Shown here: piece by piece, positions 5,342-5,403 of the stretch
Layout: every line of letters begins with the position of its first letter
How positions within the stretch are numbered: the first letter of the stretch is position 1
Assembly: GCA_964595625.1 (NCBI GenBank)
Contig: CAZQQU010000031.1
Span: 1-5,403, forward strand
DNA length: 5,403 nucleotides
DNA from: CAZQQU01 sp964595625
GTDB lineage: Bacteria; Bacteroidota; Bacteroidia; Flavobacteriales; Flavobacteriaceae
Direction: 5' to 3'
Program-made: the position numbers and the translations under genes
The notes under the pieces: model-generated
Databases searched by the model: none
Told to the model about the DNA's origin: nothing
What the model saw: the letters and a program-made list of their open reading frames with translations, nothing else

Positions 5342-5403
5342 AGCACACAACGTTTCTCGTGTATGAGCCGTTGCGTGTCTGGTCACGAACCATTAAAAGT
5401 GCA
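5342..5403 (-). repeat. attC-like palindromic site 7 (left half only, GTGTAT subtype)
   Basis: AGCACACAAC (5342-5351) pairs with GTTGTGTGCT at the far side of the three-helix gene. It is followed by GTTTCT and CGTGTATGAGCCGTTGCG, closely matching the left arm of site 1. The right half and the next cassette lie beyond the window. Confidence 0.7.

Larger units (their letters stand above)
148..5403 (-). mobile_element. Integron-type gene cassette array (partial, no integrase in window)
   Basis: Six single-gene units on the minus strand are separated by seven related palindromic sites, the last one truncated. In each unit the first 9-10 bases and the last 9-10 bases before the next palindrome are exact reverse complements, and each unit has its own sequence. 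In integrons the start of a cassette (TTRRRY of R') is complementary to its own R'' box (RYYYAAC), because the two are joined in the excised circle; that is the logic seen here. Read on the minus strand, each cassette runs from GTT, through a short leader, the gene and its own AAC-ended box, into the palindrome. No tyrosine recombinase or attI is visible, so this could be the interior of a chromosomal integron, a CALIN, or a system mobilised by another recombinase. That it is a cassette array is well supported; that an IntI-type integrase moves it is inference. Confidence 0.75.

Noticed and set aside
148..5403. CRISPR array
   Set aside because: The repeats are 120-200 nt palindromes separated by whole genes, not short direct repeats with uniform spacers.
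148..5403. MITEs or insertion-sequence remnants between ordinary genes
   Set aside because: No target-site duplications or shared terminal sequence are seen; the exact complementarity is between the two ends of each gene unit, which MITE insertion would not produce.

Overview
The window is a compact, AT-rich stretch that looks like a Bacteroidota (Flavobacteriia-like) chromosome. The reasons are short Cys lipoproteins with Bacteroidota-style lipoboxes, the almost complete lack of Shine-Dalgarno sequences, low GC in the genes, and protein sequences of the hypothetical type common in that phylum. No integrase, transposase, tRNA, rRNA or CRISPR array is present.

The layout is strictly repetitive. 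Six genes, all on the minus strand, alternate with seven palindromic intergenic sites; the last site is cut by the window end. The sites lie at about 148-280, 927-1125, 1927-2063, 2711-2846, 3552-3750, 4406-4543 and 5342-5403. Each has GC-rich outer arms bounded by AAC and GTT, and a less conserved centre. The genes are at 282-917 (lipoprotein), 1130-1912 (one membrane helix), 2077-2703 (two helices), 2851-3549 (lipoprotein with a proline tail), 3783-4253 (two helices) and 4560-5309 (three helices). Stop codons lie 1-32 nt from one site and start codons mostly 2-32 nt from the next, so almost no DNA is left over.

The key observation is at the cassette ends. The 9-10 bases at the two ends of each gene unit are exact reverse complements of each other, and the sequence differs from unit to unit (GTTAGGCACA, GTTGTACGCA, GTTGTGCGT, GTTCTACACC, GTTGTGGTGC, GTTGTGTGCT). 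The two ends that meet inside one site usually do not match beyond AAC/GTT. Integron gene cassettes show this arrangement: R' at the cassette start pairs with the cassette's own R'' only in the excised circle. I therefore read the window as part of an integron-type cassette array (or an array without an integrase, CALIN-like) with unusual attC sites. AAC-to-GTT lengths fall into two classes, 122-124 nt and 185 nt. The long class is explained by an extra stem-loop of about 60 nt.

No gene has a function I can name with certainty. All six products are predicted to be membrane-anchored or exported, so the visible cargo is entirely envelope-associated. Each cassette appears to be an independent unit. 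I see no evidence that the products form one pathway.
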